Origin: Burkholderiales bacterium
GTDB taxonomy: Bacteria; Pseudomonadota; Gammaproteobacteria; Burkholderiales; JABEVD01
Length of the DNA: 49,575 nt
Assembly: GCA_019753155.1 (NCBI GenBank)
Contig: JAIELG010000017.1
Coordinates: forward strand, 1 to 49,575
Reading direction: 5' to 3'
Shown: positions 9,413 through 18,177 of the stretch, piece after piece
Layout of the letters: the number at the start of each line of letters is the position of its first letter
Position numbering within the stretch: position 1 is the stretch's first letter
Translations under genes and position numbers: made by a program
Notes under the pieces: model-generated
Database searches by the model: none
Told to the model about the DNA's origin: nothing
Seen by the model: only the letters and a program-made list of their open reading frames with translations

Positions 9413-10501
9413 ATGGCAATCTCTGAAGATGCGATCAAGGCGGCGCTCGGCGAGCTCGTCGACCCCAACACGCAAAAGAATTTCATTGCCGGAAAATCGG
9501 CGAAGAACATCAGGATCGAAGGCAGCGATGTCTGTCTCGACATCCTGCTCGGCTACCCCGCGAAAAGCGTGCTCGGCGAAATCGGGAAGCTGGTGTCCGG
9601 GAAGCTGGAAGCCATTCCCGGCATCGGCAAAGTCTCCGTCAACGTCTCCAGCAAGATCATCCCGCATTCGGTCCAGCGCGGGGTAAAACTGATACCCGGA
9701 ATCAAGAACATCATCGCGGTCGCATCCGGAAAAGGCGGCGTCGGAAAATCGACCACCGCGGTCAACCTCGCCCTCGCCCTCTCGGCGGAAGGCGCCAAGG
9801 TCGGCATCCTGGATGCAGACATTTACGGGCCTTCCCAGCCCGCCATGCTCGGCATCCACGGGCAGCCCGAATCGCTCGACGGCAAAAAGATGGAACCCAT
9901 GATCGGGCACGGCATCCAGGCCATGTCCATCGGCTTTCTGGTCGACGTGGAAGCCCCGATGGTCTGGCGCGGCCCCATGGTCACCCAGGCATTGGAGCAA
10001 CTTCTGAATGACACCCACTGGCAGGATCTCGATTACCTCGTTATCGACCTTCCTCCCGGAACCGGGGACGTGCAACTCACACTCGCCCAGAAGGTTCCCG
10101 TGACCGGCGCCGTGATCGTCACCACCCCGCAGGACATCGCCCTGCTCGACGCGAGAAAAGGACTCAGGATGTTCGAAAAGGTCGGGGTCCCGATCCTCGG
10201 CATAGTCGAGAACATGAGCACGCATATCTGCTCGAACTGCGGACATGAGGAACCCATTTTCGGCGCGGGAGGAGGCGAAAAGATGTGCAGGGATTACGAA
10301 GTGGAATTCCTGGGTTCGCTGCCGCTCGACATCAGTATCCGCGAACAGGCCGATTCGGGCAGGCCCACCGTGATCGCCGACCCCGAAGGCAAGGTCTCGG
10401 CGATCTACAAAGCCATCGCAAGGCGCGTAGCCTGCAAGGTCTCCGATCTCGCGCAGGATCATTCCGCCCTATTCCCGAAAATCGTTATCCAGAACACCTG
10501 A
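9413..10501 (+). CDS. apbC: Iron-sulfur cluster carrier ATPase (ApbC/Mrp)
   Basis: This 362-residue P-loop NTPase of the Mrp/NBP35 family carries and inserts iron-sulfur clusters. An N-terminal MIP18/DUF59-like domain covers about 1-90, the deviant Walker [10 protein letters not shown] is at 116-124, and the CSNC pair bridging clusters lies in the C-terminal third. The start has GAGG a few bases upstream. It is followed after one base by dcd, so the two are co-transcribed. Such a carrier would be in demand here, since dsr and hydrogenase-like proteins bind many clusters. Confidence 0.95.
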   Translation: MAISEDAIKAALGELVDPNTQKNFIAGKSAKNIRIEGSDVCLDILLGYPAKSVLGEIGKLVSGKLEAIPGIGKVSVNVSSKIIPHSVQRGVKLIPGIKNIIAVASGKGGVGKSTTAVNLALALSAEGAKVGILDADIYGPSQPAMLGIHGQPESLDGKKMEPMIGHGIQAMSIGFLVDVEAPMVWRGPMVTQALEQLLNDTHWQDLDYLVIDLPPGTGDVQLTLAQKVPVTGAVIVTTPQDIALLDARKGLRMFEKVGVPILGIVENMSTHICSNCGHEEPIFGAGGGEKMCRDYEVEFLGSLPLDISIREQADSGRPTVIADPEGKVSAIYKAIARRVACKVSDLAQDHSALFPKIVIQNT

Positions 10502-10502
10502 A

Positions 10503-11069
10503 ATGACCATAAAATCAGACAAATGGATCCGCAAAATGGCGGAAGAGCGCGGCATGATAAGCCCTTTCGAGCCCAACCAGGTCAAGGAAGTCGGCGGCAA
10601 GCGCATCGTCTCCTACGGCACGTCGAGCTACGGCTACGACATCCGCTGTTCCGACGAATTCAAGCTCTTCACCAACATCAATTCCACCATCGTCGACCCC
10701 AAGAATTTCGACTCGAATTCCTTCGTCGATTTCAAGGGCGATGTGTGCATCATCCCGCCCAATTCCTTCGCGCTTGCGAGAACGCTCGAATACTTCAAAA
10801 TTCCGCGCAACGTGCTCACGATATGCCTCGGAAAATCGACCTATGCGCGCTGCGGCATCATCGTCAACGTGACGCCATTCGAACCGGAATGGGAAGGCTA
10901 TGTGACGCTGGAATTCTCGAACACCACTCCGCTCCCGGCCAAGATCTACGCCAACGAGGGCGTGGCGCAGGTCATTTTTTTCGAGTCCGACGAAGTCTGC
11001 GAAATCTCCTACCGGGACCGCGGCGGAAAATACCAGGGCCAACACGGCGTCACTTTGCCGAAAATATGA
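10503..11069 (+). CDS. dcd: dCTP deaminase
   Basis: This 188-residue protein converts dCTP to dUTP in thymidylate synthesis. The family signature KSTYARCGI followed by [19 protein letters not shown] is present, including the catalytic glutamate. Length and C-terminus ([10 protein letters not shown]) match the betaproteobacterial enzyme. The gene starts one base after the apbC stop and converges on folA, with only four bases between the two stop codons. Confidence 0.96.
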   Translation: MTIKSDKWIRKMAEERGMISPFEPNQVKEVGGKRIVSYGTSSYGYDIRCSDEFKLFTNINSTIVDPKNFDSNSFVDFKGDVCIIPPNSFALARTLEYFKIPRNVLTICLGKSTYARCGIIVNVTPFEPEWEGYVTLEFSNTTPLPAKIYANEGVAQVIFFESDEVCEISYRDRGGKYQGQHGVTLPKI

Positions 11070-11073
11070 GCAG

Positions 11074-11550
11074 TCATGCCTTGCGCTGGTAGATCACGAA
11101 ATGGTATTCGAAGTCGCCTTCGTGCGCTTCGCGCGAGACTTCGCACCATGTTCGCGGATCGATTTCCGGAAAACATGAGTCCCCCTCGAAATCCTGCGCG
11201 ATCTCGGTGAGATAAATCCTGTCCGCAAAATCCAATGCCTGCCGGTAAAGCTCCGCCCCGCCTATGAAAAAAATTTCAGCGTCATCGCCGCAACGTGAAA
11301 TGCCATCTTCGATCGATGCGGCAACTGCAACCCCTGGACGGGAAAACTCCGGATTCCTGGAAATCACGACCGAAGTCCTTCCCGGAAGCGGCTTTCCGAT
11401 CGACTCGAAGGTTTTTCTCCCCATCAGGATATGATGCCCCATGGTAAGATTCCTGAAATGCTTCAAATCTTCCGGCAAATGCCACGGAAGCGCGTTTCTG
11501 CACCCTATGACGCGGTTTTTTGCCATTGCGGCGATGATGGAAATACGCAT
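11074..11550 (-). CDS. folA: Dihydrofolate reductase
   Basis: This 158-residue protein reduces dihydrofolate with NADPH. It begins MRISIIAAMAKNRVIG and carries the conserved LPWHLPEDLKHFR with the substrate-binding acidic residue, GRKTFESIG and FFIGGAELYRQAL with the nucleotide-binding double glycine. Length is normal for chromosomal FolA. It is transcribed convergently with dcd, whose product feeds the same thymidylate pathway. Confidence 0.96.
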   Translation of the reverse strand: MRISIIAAMAKNRVIGCRNALPWHLPEDLKHFRNLTMGHHILMGRKTFESIGKPLPGRTSVVISRNPEFSRPGVAVAASIEDGISRCGDDAEIFFIGGAELYRQALDFADRIYLTEIAQDFEGDSCFPEIDPRTWCEVSREAHEGDFEYHFVIYQRKA

Positions 11551-11627
11551 GATTCTGCCCTATAACTGTTTTAAACTTCGAACACGATCTGTTGTCATTG
11601 GTTTTTGAGAATACCACGGAGAATTTG

Positions 11628-13073
11628 ATGTCTGCCATGAAAATGCTGGTTTGTTTCGCCCTGTCGCTGGCCCTGCTTGGATGTTCATCAGGGAAAGAGT
11701 CACCCCAGGTCCAGCTGCCCCAACAAAGCACGCAGAGCGCCCAGGCTCCCGGCGTGCTTTTGCCTGACTTTTCATCGCTCGTCGCAAGGGAAGGCGCGGC
11801 GGTGGTCAACATCAGCACGACCCGGATCGTACACGATTCGGAATCCGACCCGTCTTCCCAGGATTCGCCCGACAACGATCCATTCTACGATTTCTTCCAC
11901 CGTTTCATGCCGAATCCGCCCCAGATGCCGCATGAATACCAGTCGAAATCCCTGGGTTCCGGATTCATCATCAGCCATGACGGCTATATACTGACGAACG
12001 CGCATGTGATAGACGACAGCGACGAAGTCACGGTCAAGTTGACGGACAAGCGCGAATTCAGGGCAAAAGTGATCGGGTCCGACAAGCGCGCCGACATCGC
12101 CCTCATCAAGATCAAGGCAAAGGACCTGCCCATCGTCCCGATCGGCGACCCCTCGACGCTCAAGGTGGGGGAATGGGTGCTCGCCATCGGCTCGCCTTTC
12201 GGATTCGACAACAGCGTCACTGCGGGGATCGTCAGCGCCAAGGGACGGAGCCTGCCGGATGAAAATTACGTTCCATTCATCCAGACCGACGTGCCCATCA
12301 ATCCCGGCAATTCAGGCGGGCCGCTATTCAACATGAAAGGCGAAGTGGTCGGGATCAATTCCCAGATTTACAGCCGCACCGGGGGCTATATGGGACTCTC
12401 CTTCGCCATACCCATCGATGTCGCCATGAACATCAGCAACCAGTTGAGGGAGAACGGAAAAATAAGCAGGGGAAGGCTGGGCGTGGAAATCCAGGAATTG
12501 AACCAGGATCTCGCCAAATCCTTCGGGATGAACGATGCGAACGGCGCGCTCGTGGCTTCCGTCGAGAAAGACAGCCCGGCGGAAAAGGCCGGAATCCGGT
12601 CCGGAGATGTCATCCTCGGATTCAACGGGAAGAAAGTCGACAGTTCCACCGAACTGCCCGCCCTCGTCGGAGCGACAAAACCGGGTTCGAAAGTGAAAGT
12701 CAGGATATGGCGCAACGGCTCCGAACAGGATATCGACGTGACCGTGGGCGAACTCTCCTCGAATGCCGCGCCATCGCTCAACGTGCCGGAGAATCTGCGC
12801 ATCGACAGGATAGGACTCGGGATCAAGGATCTGAGCATGGACCAGAAAAACGCCGCTGGAGTGGACCACGGCGTACTCGTCGTCAAGGTGAAAGGCGCGA
12901 TGATGCAGTCCCAGATGACCGAAGGCGATATCATCCTGGCGATGAACAACACCGACATCACGAGCGCCGAGCAGTTCGACAGGCTGCTCTCCGGCATTCC
13001 CAGGGGGCAAACCGTCGCGCTCCTCGTCAGGCGGGACAACAACTCGATCTTCGTTCCGGTCAAGGTCGAGTAG
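11628..13073 (+). CDS. degP: DegP/MucD-type serine protease, predicted lipoprotein
   Basis: This 481-residue HtrA-family periplasmic protease and chaperone degrades misfolded envelope proteins. The catalytic triad is His126 (TNAHV), Asp156 (DIAL) and Ser229 (GNSGGP), followed by two PDZ domains (about 280-370 and 385-480). The N-terminus is a short hydrophobic stretch ending LALLGC, a lipobox with Cys19, so the protein is probably a lipoprotein rather than freely soluble. The start at 11628 is chosen over 11592 because GGAG lies six bases upstream and it gives a clean signal peptide. Confidence 0.93.
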   Translation: MSAMKMLVCFALSLALLGCSSGKESPQVQLPQQSTQSAQAPGVLLPDFSSLVAREGAAVVNISTTRIVHDSESDPSSQDSPDNDPFYDFFHRFMPNPPQMPHEYQSKSLGSGFIISHDGYILTNAHVIDDSDEVTVKLTDKREFRAKVIGSDKRADIALIKIKAKDLPIVPIGDPSTLKVGEWVLAIGSPFGFDNSVTAGIVSAKGRSLPDENYVPFIQTDVPINPGNSGGPLFNMKGEVVGINSQIYSRTGGYMGLSFAIPIDVAMNISNQLRENGKISRGRLGVEIQELNQDLAKSFGMNDANGALVASVEKDSPAEKAGIRSGDVILGFNGKKVDSSTELPALVGATKPGSKVKVRIWRNGSEQDIDVTVGELSSNAAPSLNVPENLRIDRIGLGIKDLSMDQKNAAGVDHGVLVVKVKGAMMQSQMTEGDIILAMNNTDITSAEQFDRLLSGIPRGQTVALLVRRDNNSIFVPVKVE

Positions 13074-13093
13074 GGAACCCCTTCAGGGGTTCC
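13074..13093. terminator. Hairpin between convergent degP and lon-like genes
   Basis: A perfect 8-bp inverted repeat, GGAACCCC and GGGGTTCC with a four-base TTCA loop, starts one base after the degP stop and overlaps the last codons of the convergent lon-like gene. There is no T-run, so it is only a possible bidirectional transcription barrier. Confidence 0.45.
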
Positions 13094-15467
13094 TGGCGCC
13101 CCGCGCGGCGAGAAAATACCTGCGGTAATCGAGCAGGGATTTCTCGGCAAGCCCCAGGATGGTGTCCGTGGAATAATGTCCGGAAGGCTTGAGATCCCCG
13201 GTGGGGAGGCCCGTCAGCAGGGCCATGCCTTCCAGGGCCTGTTCTATCGCGTAGATGTGGAATTCGCCCCGCTCCACGGCTTCGATCACGTGAGGGGAAA
13301 GCATCAAATGCCGCCTGTTGCGCGATGGAATGATAACGCCCTGTGTGCCGTCGAGCCCCCCCAACTGGCAGATGCTGAAGAATCCCTCGATTTTTTCATT
13401 GATTCCGCCTACGGGCATGACTTCGCCATGCAGATCGATCGCGCCTGTTACGGCTATTGCCTGCATCAGGGACCGCCCCGAGAGGCTGGACAGAAGGGCG
13501 AACAATTCCGCAAGGGACGCCGAATCCCCTTCCACGCCGCTGTATTCCTGTTCGAACACGAGGGACGCATTCAGGTTGAGTGGCGCGATGTGGAAAAAGA
13601 GCGATCCCAGGTAGGATTCCAGGATGAACACCCCCTTGTCGTGATTGGGGCCTGAAAGCTCGACTTCTCTTTCGATATTGAGCACGCCGTCCTTGCCCGA
13701 TATCGTGTTGGCGGAAACCCTGACGGGGAAGCCGAAGCTGTAATCCCCCATGTCTATCCGGGTAAGGCCGTTGATCTGCCCGATGCGCTTGCCGCGCACG
13801 CAAATCAGCAATTCACCTCGCTTGACCGAGTCGAGAAGCATTTCTTCCGGATAATTGTGGCGCTCGCGGCGCGCGGCGAGCGCTTCCCTGACATGAACGG
13901 CCTCGACCCTGGACCCGCCCTTGCAAATCGCAGCGCTTTCGAGCACGAGCATTTCGAGATGTACGAATTGAGCGCTCTGCACGTCCTGGTCGCTCATCCT
14001 CCGGTGCGCATCCTCCAGCAAAAGCGCCACGGCATCATTCGAAAAATGAGGCAGGCCGTGCGCTTCCACGACATTGGATATCAGGATGGACGTTGCGAGA
14101 TGCGTTTGAGCATTGCCCGGAATGCTTTGCGCGAAATCGACTTTCACCCTGAAATGGCGCATGAAATCCGGATCGATTTCCTCCAGCTCGTAATATTGAT
14201 CACGCGACCCGATCAGCACGATCCTGACCTGCAACGGCACCGGCTCGGGCTCGATGGAAACGGACGAGATGGAGGATTGAGCCGTTCCTGGCTCCTCGAT
14301 ATGGGCGAGTCCGCTCCTCAAAAAACGCCTCAGTTTTTCCCAGATCCAGGATTCCCTCAAAAGATCGTCGACATGCAGCATCAAAAAGCCGCCGTTCGCC
14401 CTGAACAGGCTTCCCGCCCTGATGCGCGTGAAATCCGAGACCAGCACGTCATTTTCGACCTGGTAGTCGATGCTGCCGAACAGGGTGTGGATCTGGGGAT
14501 TGTCCTCGATCAGCGCAGGTGCGCCATCCGCCCCGTAATTGTCCACCAGTACGTTGATTTCGCAGTGTGAGAACCACTCCTCGCGCTCCTCCTTGTCCGC
14601 ATCCTCCTCGAAGAGATACAGATTGTCGAGCAGCCTCGCAATCAGCTTTTCGACATGGCTTGCGAATTTTTCCGGTTCCCGCATCCTTCCTTCCATCCGC
14701 GCACGCAACCCTTCGGCTTCGCGCATGATGACAGGCTTCGCAGCATCCATCCTGAGCGCTTCCCGCGCATCATTCATTTCCTTTTCCTCCGGGCGCATCG
14801 CTTCGAGGAAATCATGAATCTCCCGCCGCAGCATTTCCTCGGCGCGGTCGAGTTCCATCCGCTTCTCCACAGGCAGCGCCAGGACATCTTCTTCGAGCAT
14901 GACCTGTCCCTTGTCGTCCAGAACAGTGAAAACGAGACGCCCTTCTTCCCGCTTGAGGGCGAAGCGATGCTCCTGCGCGAAACGGGAAAGTTTCCTGTAA
15001 GCCGCGGACTCCTTCTGTTTGTATTTCTTCAGTATCCTGTCGCCGGCAAGCTTGAAGCTCTGGCTTGAAAGTTCGCGCTGAATCTCTTTTTGCAGAGTCT
15101 CGACGAAGCAGTCCATGGCCTGCTTCAAGTCCCGTCCCTTTCCGGAATCGAGCCACAGATACAGGGGGCGCTCCGGCGCATCGAAATTATGATAAAAGCA
15201 CAGATCCGGGGCCGATGGCCTTTTTTTTGCTTCATCCAGAAGCAGGTTTTTCATCAGGGAAGAGCGTCCGCTCCCGGCGTCTCCCAGAACGAAAAGATTG
15301 TAGCCGGACTGCGTCAGGGAAAGTCCGAAACGCGCCGCCTTTTCAGCCCTTTCCTGCCCTATCCATGGCAGGGCTTTTCCTGTCAGCTCGGAAGTATCCG
15401 AAAACCCCAACGCCTGCGGATCGATGGAGCGCCTCAGTTCATTCGGTTTCAATCGGTAAACGGCCAT
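13083..15467 (-). CDS. Lon-like ATP-dependent protease (YcbZ/LonB-related AAA family)
   Basis: This 794-residue protein combines a non-canonical N-terminal AAA-like region with a Walker A motif (GDAGSGRSS, 62-70) and a C-terminal Lon protease domain. The Ser-Lys dyad is visible as EGDSAS (Ser649) and NEKIEG (Lys692). Length and layout match the Lon-related proteins annotated as AAA family ATPase or YcbZ, not classical LonA, because the LonA substrate-binding N-domain is missing. A coiled, charged segment (about 180-290) may be the inserted helical domain. It is downstream of wrbA on the same strand with a 9-bp gap. Substrates are unknown. Confidence 0.88.
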   Translation of the reverse strand: MAVYRLKPNELRRSIDPQALGFSDTSELTGKALPWIGQERAEKAARFGLSLTQSGYNLFVLGDAGSGRSSLMKNLLLDEAKKRPSAPDLCFYHNFDAPERPLYLWLDSGKGRDLKQAMDCFVETLQKEIQRELSSQSFKLAGDRILKKYKQKESAAYRKLSRFAQEHRFALKREEGRLVFTVLDDKGQVMLEEDVLALPVEKRMELDRAEEMLRREIHDFLEAMRPEEKEMNDAREALRMDAAKPVIMREAEGLRARMEGRMREPEKFASHVEKLIARLLDNLYLFEEDADKEEREEWFSHCEINVLVDNYGADGAPALIEDNPQIHTLFGSIDYQVENDVLVSDFTRIRAGSLFRANGGFLMLHVDDLLRESWIWEKLRRFLRSGLAHIEEPGTAQSSISSVSIEPEPVPLQVRIVLIGSRDQYYELEEIDPDFMRHFRVKVDFAQSIPGNAQTHLATSILISNVVEAHGLPHFSNDAVALLLEDAHRRMSDQDVQSAQFVHLEMLVLESAAICKGGSRVEAVHVREALAARRERHNYPEEMLLDSVKRGELLICVRGKRIGQINGLTRIDMGDYSFGFPVRVSANTISGKDGVLNIEREVELSGPNHDKGVFILESYLGSLFFHIAPLNLNASLVFEQEYSGVEGDSASLAELFALLSSLSGRSLMQAIAVTGAIDLHGEVMPVGGINEKIEGFFSICQLGGLDGTQGVIIPSRNRRHLMLSPHVIEAVERGEFHIYAIEQALEGMALLTGLPTGDLKPSGHYSTDTILGLAEKSLLDYRRYFLAARGARNP

Positions 15468-15476
15468 ATCCTGTCC

Positions 15477-16079
15477 TCATGGGAAAAGTTTCATTGCGGT
15501 GGATGCAAGACGCCTGCCAAGGGCCATGCAAAGTTTTTTTTCTTCAGCCGTGACAGCCCTGTCGTTCTGGATGCCTGAAACGTGGCTTGCGCCATACGGC
15601 GTCCCGCCGGATGCGGTCGAAGCGAGTTCGGGTTCCGAATAGGGTAATCCCAGGATCATCATGCCATGATGAAGCAGGGGCACCATCATCGAAATCAGGG
15701 CCGCTTCCTGTCCGCCATGCTGCGTGCCGCTGGACGTGAACACAGCGGCTGGCTTCCCGACGAGCGCGCCCTTGATCCATAAGGGCGTCGTGCCATCCCA
15801 GAAATATTTCATCGAAGCGGCCATGTTGCCGAAATAGGAAGGGGAACCCACGGCGAGTCCCGCGCAGGATTCGAGATCGGAGAGTTCCGCATAAGGCGCG
15901 CCTTCATCCGGCACAACTTTCTCCACCTGCTCGCATACCTGCGAGACGCGCGGCACGCTGCGCAGCTTCGCAACCGCCCCCGGGATGCTTTCCACCCCGC
16001 GCGCGATGATGTGAGCCATTTCCCTGACTGAACGGTCGCGGCTGTAAAACAGGATCAGAATTTCTTTCATGTTGGACAT
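15477..16079 (-). CDS. wrbA: WrbA-like NAD(P)H:quinone oxidoreductase
   Basis: This flavodoxin-fold protein of about 200 residues is related to WrbA, an FMN enzyme that reduces quinones by two electrons. Features are the N-terminal strand EILILFYSRD with the phosphate-binding loop, GSPSYFGNMAASMK, FTSSGTQHGGQE, and a C-terminal GTPYGASHVSG segment. Start 16079 (MSNMKEIL) or 16070 (MKEIL) are both possible, and neither has a strong ribosome site. It diverges from the yihY-family gene. Confidence 0.9.
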   Translation of the reverse strand: MSNMKEILILFYSRDRSVREMAHIIARGVESIPGAVAKLRSVPRVSQVCEQVEKVVPDEGAPYAELSDLESCAGLAVGSPSYFGNMAASMKYFWDGTTPLWIKGALVGKPAAVFTSSGTQHGGQEAALISMMVPLLHHGMMILGLPYSEPELASTASGGTPYGASHVSGIQNDRAVTAEEKKLCMALGRRLASTAMKLFP

Positions 16080-16125
16080 CCCGGGCTGATTCACGGATAT
16101 TATATCGATGCAGACCGTAACCGCC

Positions 16126-17313
16126 ATGAAAAAACACCCGGCATTTCATTTCGCCCATTTCTTCGCACAGCGCTTCGGCGAGGAGCGCTGCCTCCAGGTC
16201 GCCGGCAGCCTCACGTTCACGACCCTGTTGTCGATCGTGCCCATCGCCGCCATCGCCCTGACATTGATTTCCGCCTTCCCGGTCTTCTCCGACATGTCCA
16301 TTCAGATCAAGACCTTCCTGTTTTCCAATCTGGTTCCGGAATCCTCGGGCAAGATACTCTCCATCTACGTGACGCAGTTTTCCGAAAACGCCGCCAGGCT
16401 GACCGCGCTCGGCATCGCTTTCCTGACCCTGACCGCCCTCACCCTGATGCTCACCATAGACCATGTGTTCAACACGATCTGGCGCATATCCAGCAAGCGC
16501 CCTATGCTCCACCGCATCCTCATCTATTGGGGGATGCTCACGATAGGCCCGCTCCTGATCGGGGGCAGCCTCTCGATCACTTCATGGCTCATGGGCCGCT
16601 CGGCGGAATTCATCCATTCCCCCCACGAGATCGGCATCCTTTTCCTGAAGGTCGTCCCGGTCCTGCTCACCATAGCGGCGTTGAGCCTCCTTTACCTCAT
16701 CGTTCCGAACACCCCGGTTCCGAAACACCATGCGCTCCTCGGCGGGGCCATCGCCGGAATCGCATTCGAACTGATGAAAATCGGGTTCGGCTGGTATATC
16801 ACGCACTTCACGACCTATAAGCTGATCTACGGCGCTTTCGCCAGCATTCCGGTTTTCCTGCTCTGGATCTATCTTTCCTGGCTGATCGTGCTTTCCGGCG
16901 CGCTGCTCACCGCTTCCATGCCGCTATGGGAGCAGTCTTCATGGAACAGGAAAAGCTTCCCCGGAAAGCGCTTTTACGACGCCCTGCATATCCTGGAAGC
17001 GCTTTACATCGCGCAGAAATCCGGAAAAACGCTGGAAGCGGACAGATTGCACAGGCAACTCAAGCTGGATTTCGATCTTGTCGAATCCATCCTGCATGAA
17101 TTTTCGGCTCACGGATACGCGAAGGAAGCCGCTGAAGGCGGATGGCTGCTCGCAAGGGATGCCGATGACATCACGCTTTCGGATATCTACCGCCTTACCG
17201 TCTTCGCTCCCGGCCACGGCAGGGCACTTCCCGGCCAACTCGACCGCAACATCGCGGACATCATCGGCAAGGAGATGAACATCCCGCTGAAGGCAGCTTT
17301 CCGCAAAGACTGA
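16126..17313 (+). CDS. YihY-family inner membrane protein
   Basis: This UPF0761/YihY-BrkB family protein of about 395 residues has six transmembrane segments (about 30-260) carrying the family signatures SLTFTTLLSIVP and YGAFASIPVFLLWIYLSW. A C-terminal cytoplasmic part of about 120 residues looks like the winged-helix extension found in longer betaproteobacterial members. The molecular function of the family is unsettled. It was once called ribonuclease BN, which is wrong. An alternative ATG at 16108 adds six residues; neither start has a clear Shine-Dalgarno. Confidence 0.9.
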   Translation: MKKHPAFHFAHFFAQRFGEERCLQVAGSLTFTTLLSIVPIAAIALTLISAFPVFSDMSIQIKTFLFSNLVPESSGKILSIYVTQFSENAARLTALGIAFLTLTALTLMLTIDHVFNTIWRISSKRPMLHRILIYWGMLTIGPLLIGGSLSITSWLMGRSAEFIHSPHEIGILFLKVVPVLLTIAALSLLYLIVPNTPVPKHHALLGGAIAGIAFELMKIGFGWYITHFTTYKLIYGAFASIPVFLLWIYLSWLIVLSGALLTASMPLWEQSSWNRKSFPGKRFYDALHILEALYIAQKSGKTLEADRLHRQLKLDFDLVESILHEFSAHGYAKEAAEGGWLLARDADDITLSDIYRLTVFAPGHGRALPGQLDRNIADIIGKEMNIPLKAAFRKD

Positions 17314-17317
17314 TGCT

Positions 17318-17326
17318 TGTTATAAT
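17318..17326 (+). promoter_or_regulatory. Extended -10 promoter for a leaderless tlpA-like/crcB mRNA
   Basis: TGTTATAAT at 17318-17326 is a perfect extended -10 element. Its last base lies six bases before the ATG of the thioredoxin gene, so transcription would begin at or next to the A of the start codon. No convincing -35 box is seen 16-18 bp upstream, which an extended -10 can tolerate. Confidence 0.55.
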
Positions 17327-17332
17327 GCAAAT

Positions 17333-17800
17333 ATGACCCGCTTATTCATCCTCCTCCTCTTCCTGTCGCTCCCGGCCCATGCCGACGGCTTTTTGTTCAA
17401 GGATATCCAGGGCGAGACGCTGAAATTGTCCACCTACAAGGGAAAATGGGTGCTCGTCAATTTCTGGGCGACATGGTGCGGCCCCTGCCAAAGCGAAATT
17501 CCGGAACTTTCAGCGCTCCATAATACGCACAAAAACAAGGATCTGGTCGTAATCGGCATCGCCATGGACTACAAGAATGCGAAAACCGTGCTTGATTTCG
17601 CCAAGGCGAAATCCATACCCTACCCCATCGTACTTGGAAACGAGGACATCGCAGCCCAGGTCGGAAGCTTCGAAGGGCTTCCCGCCTCGTTCCTCTACAA
17701 CCCTTCCGGCATGCTCGCGGCAGCGCATACCGGCGCCATCACGCGGGACGACATCGAGCGCTTCATCAGGCAGTGCCGAAAACTTGGGATAACGGCATGA
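17333..17800 (+). CDS. TlpA-like periplasmic thioredoxin
   Basis: This 155-residue thiol-disulfide protein has an N-terminal signal peptide (MTRLFILLLFLSLPAHA) followed by a thioredoxin fold of the TlpA/ResA/AhpC-TSA class. The active site WATWCGPC is at about residues 46-53, and a cis-proline loop LPASFLYNPSG follows. It probably reduces periplasmic disulfides, for example during cytochrome c maturation, which fits an organism with DsrJ. The gene overlaps crcB by four bases (ATGA). Confidence 0.92.
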   Translation: MTRLFILLLFLSLPAHADGFLFKDIQGETLKLSTYKGKWVLVNFWATWCGPCQSEIPELSALHNTHKNKDLVVIGIAMDYKNAKTVLDFAKAKSIPYPIVLGNEDIAAQVGSFEGLPASFLYNPSGMLAAAHTGAITRDDIERFIRQCRKLGITA

Positions 17801-18177
17801 AATCCATTCTTCTCGTCGCCCTGGGCGGCGCATTGGGTTCGGTGGCCCGCTACAAGCTCTCCGGATGGGTGCTGCATCACACCGCGCAATGGCGGTTTCC
17901 GGTCGGCACCTTCGCCGTGAATGTTTTCGGCTGCCTCGTCATCGGCATACTGGCCGGCCTCGCAGTCAAGGACGACAGCTTTTCCGCCAATGCGCGCGTT
18001 TTTCTTTTCACGGGCATACTCGGGGGCTTCACCACGTTTTCCGCATTCGGCCTCGAAACCTTCAATCTGTTGCGCCGGGGCGAAATACTGGTGGCGGGGA
18101 GCAATATCGCGCTCAGCATTCTCGTCGGCCTTCTCGCCTTGTGGCTCGGATTCAGCGCGGTGCCGCACAAAAGCTGA
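17797..18177 (+). CDS. crcB: Fluoride channel CrcB/FluC
   Basis: This 126-residue, four-helix membrane protein exports fluoride as a dual-topology dimer. Conserved features are GGALGSVARY near the N-terminus, the FP(V)GTFAVNVFGC segment with the pore asparagine, and TGILGGFTTFSAFGLE with the paired phenylalanines and the Na-site TTFS motif. The start at 17797 overlaps the upstream thioredoxin stop. The end abuts the stop of the convergent next gene exactly: the two stops together read TGATCA. Confidence 0.94.
   Translation: MKSILLVALGGALGSVARYKLSGWVLHHTAQWRFPVGTFAVNVFGCLVIGILAGLAVKDDSFSANARVFLFTGILGGFTTFSAFGLETFNLLRRGEILVAGSNIALSILVGLLALWLGFSAVPHKS

Noticed and set aside
17300-17797. Fluoride riboswitch for crcB
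   Set aside because: crcB overlaps the thioredoxin gene, and the predicted promoter leaves no leader to hold a riboswitch.
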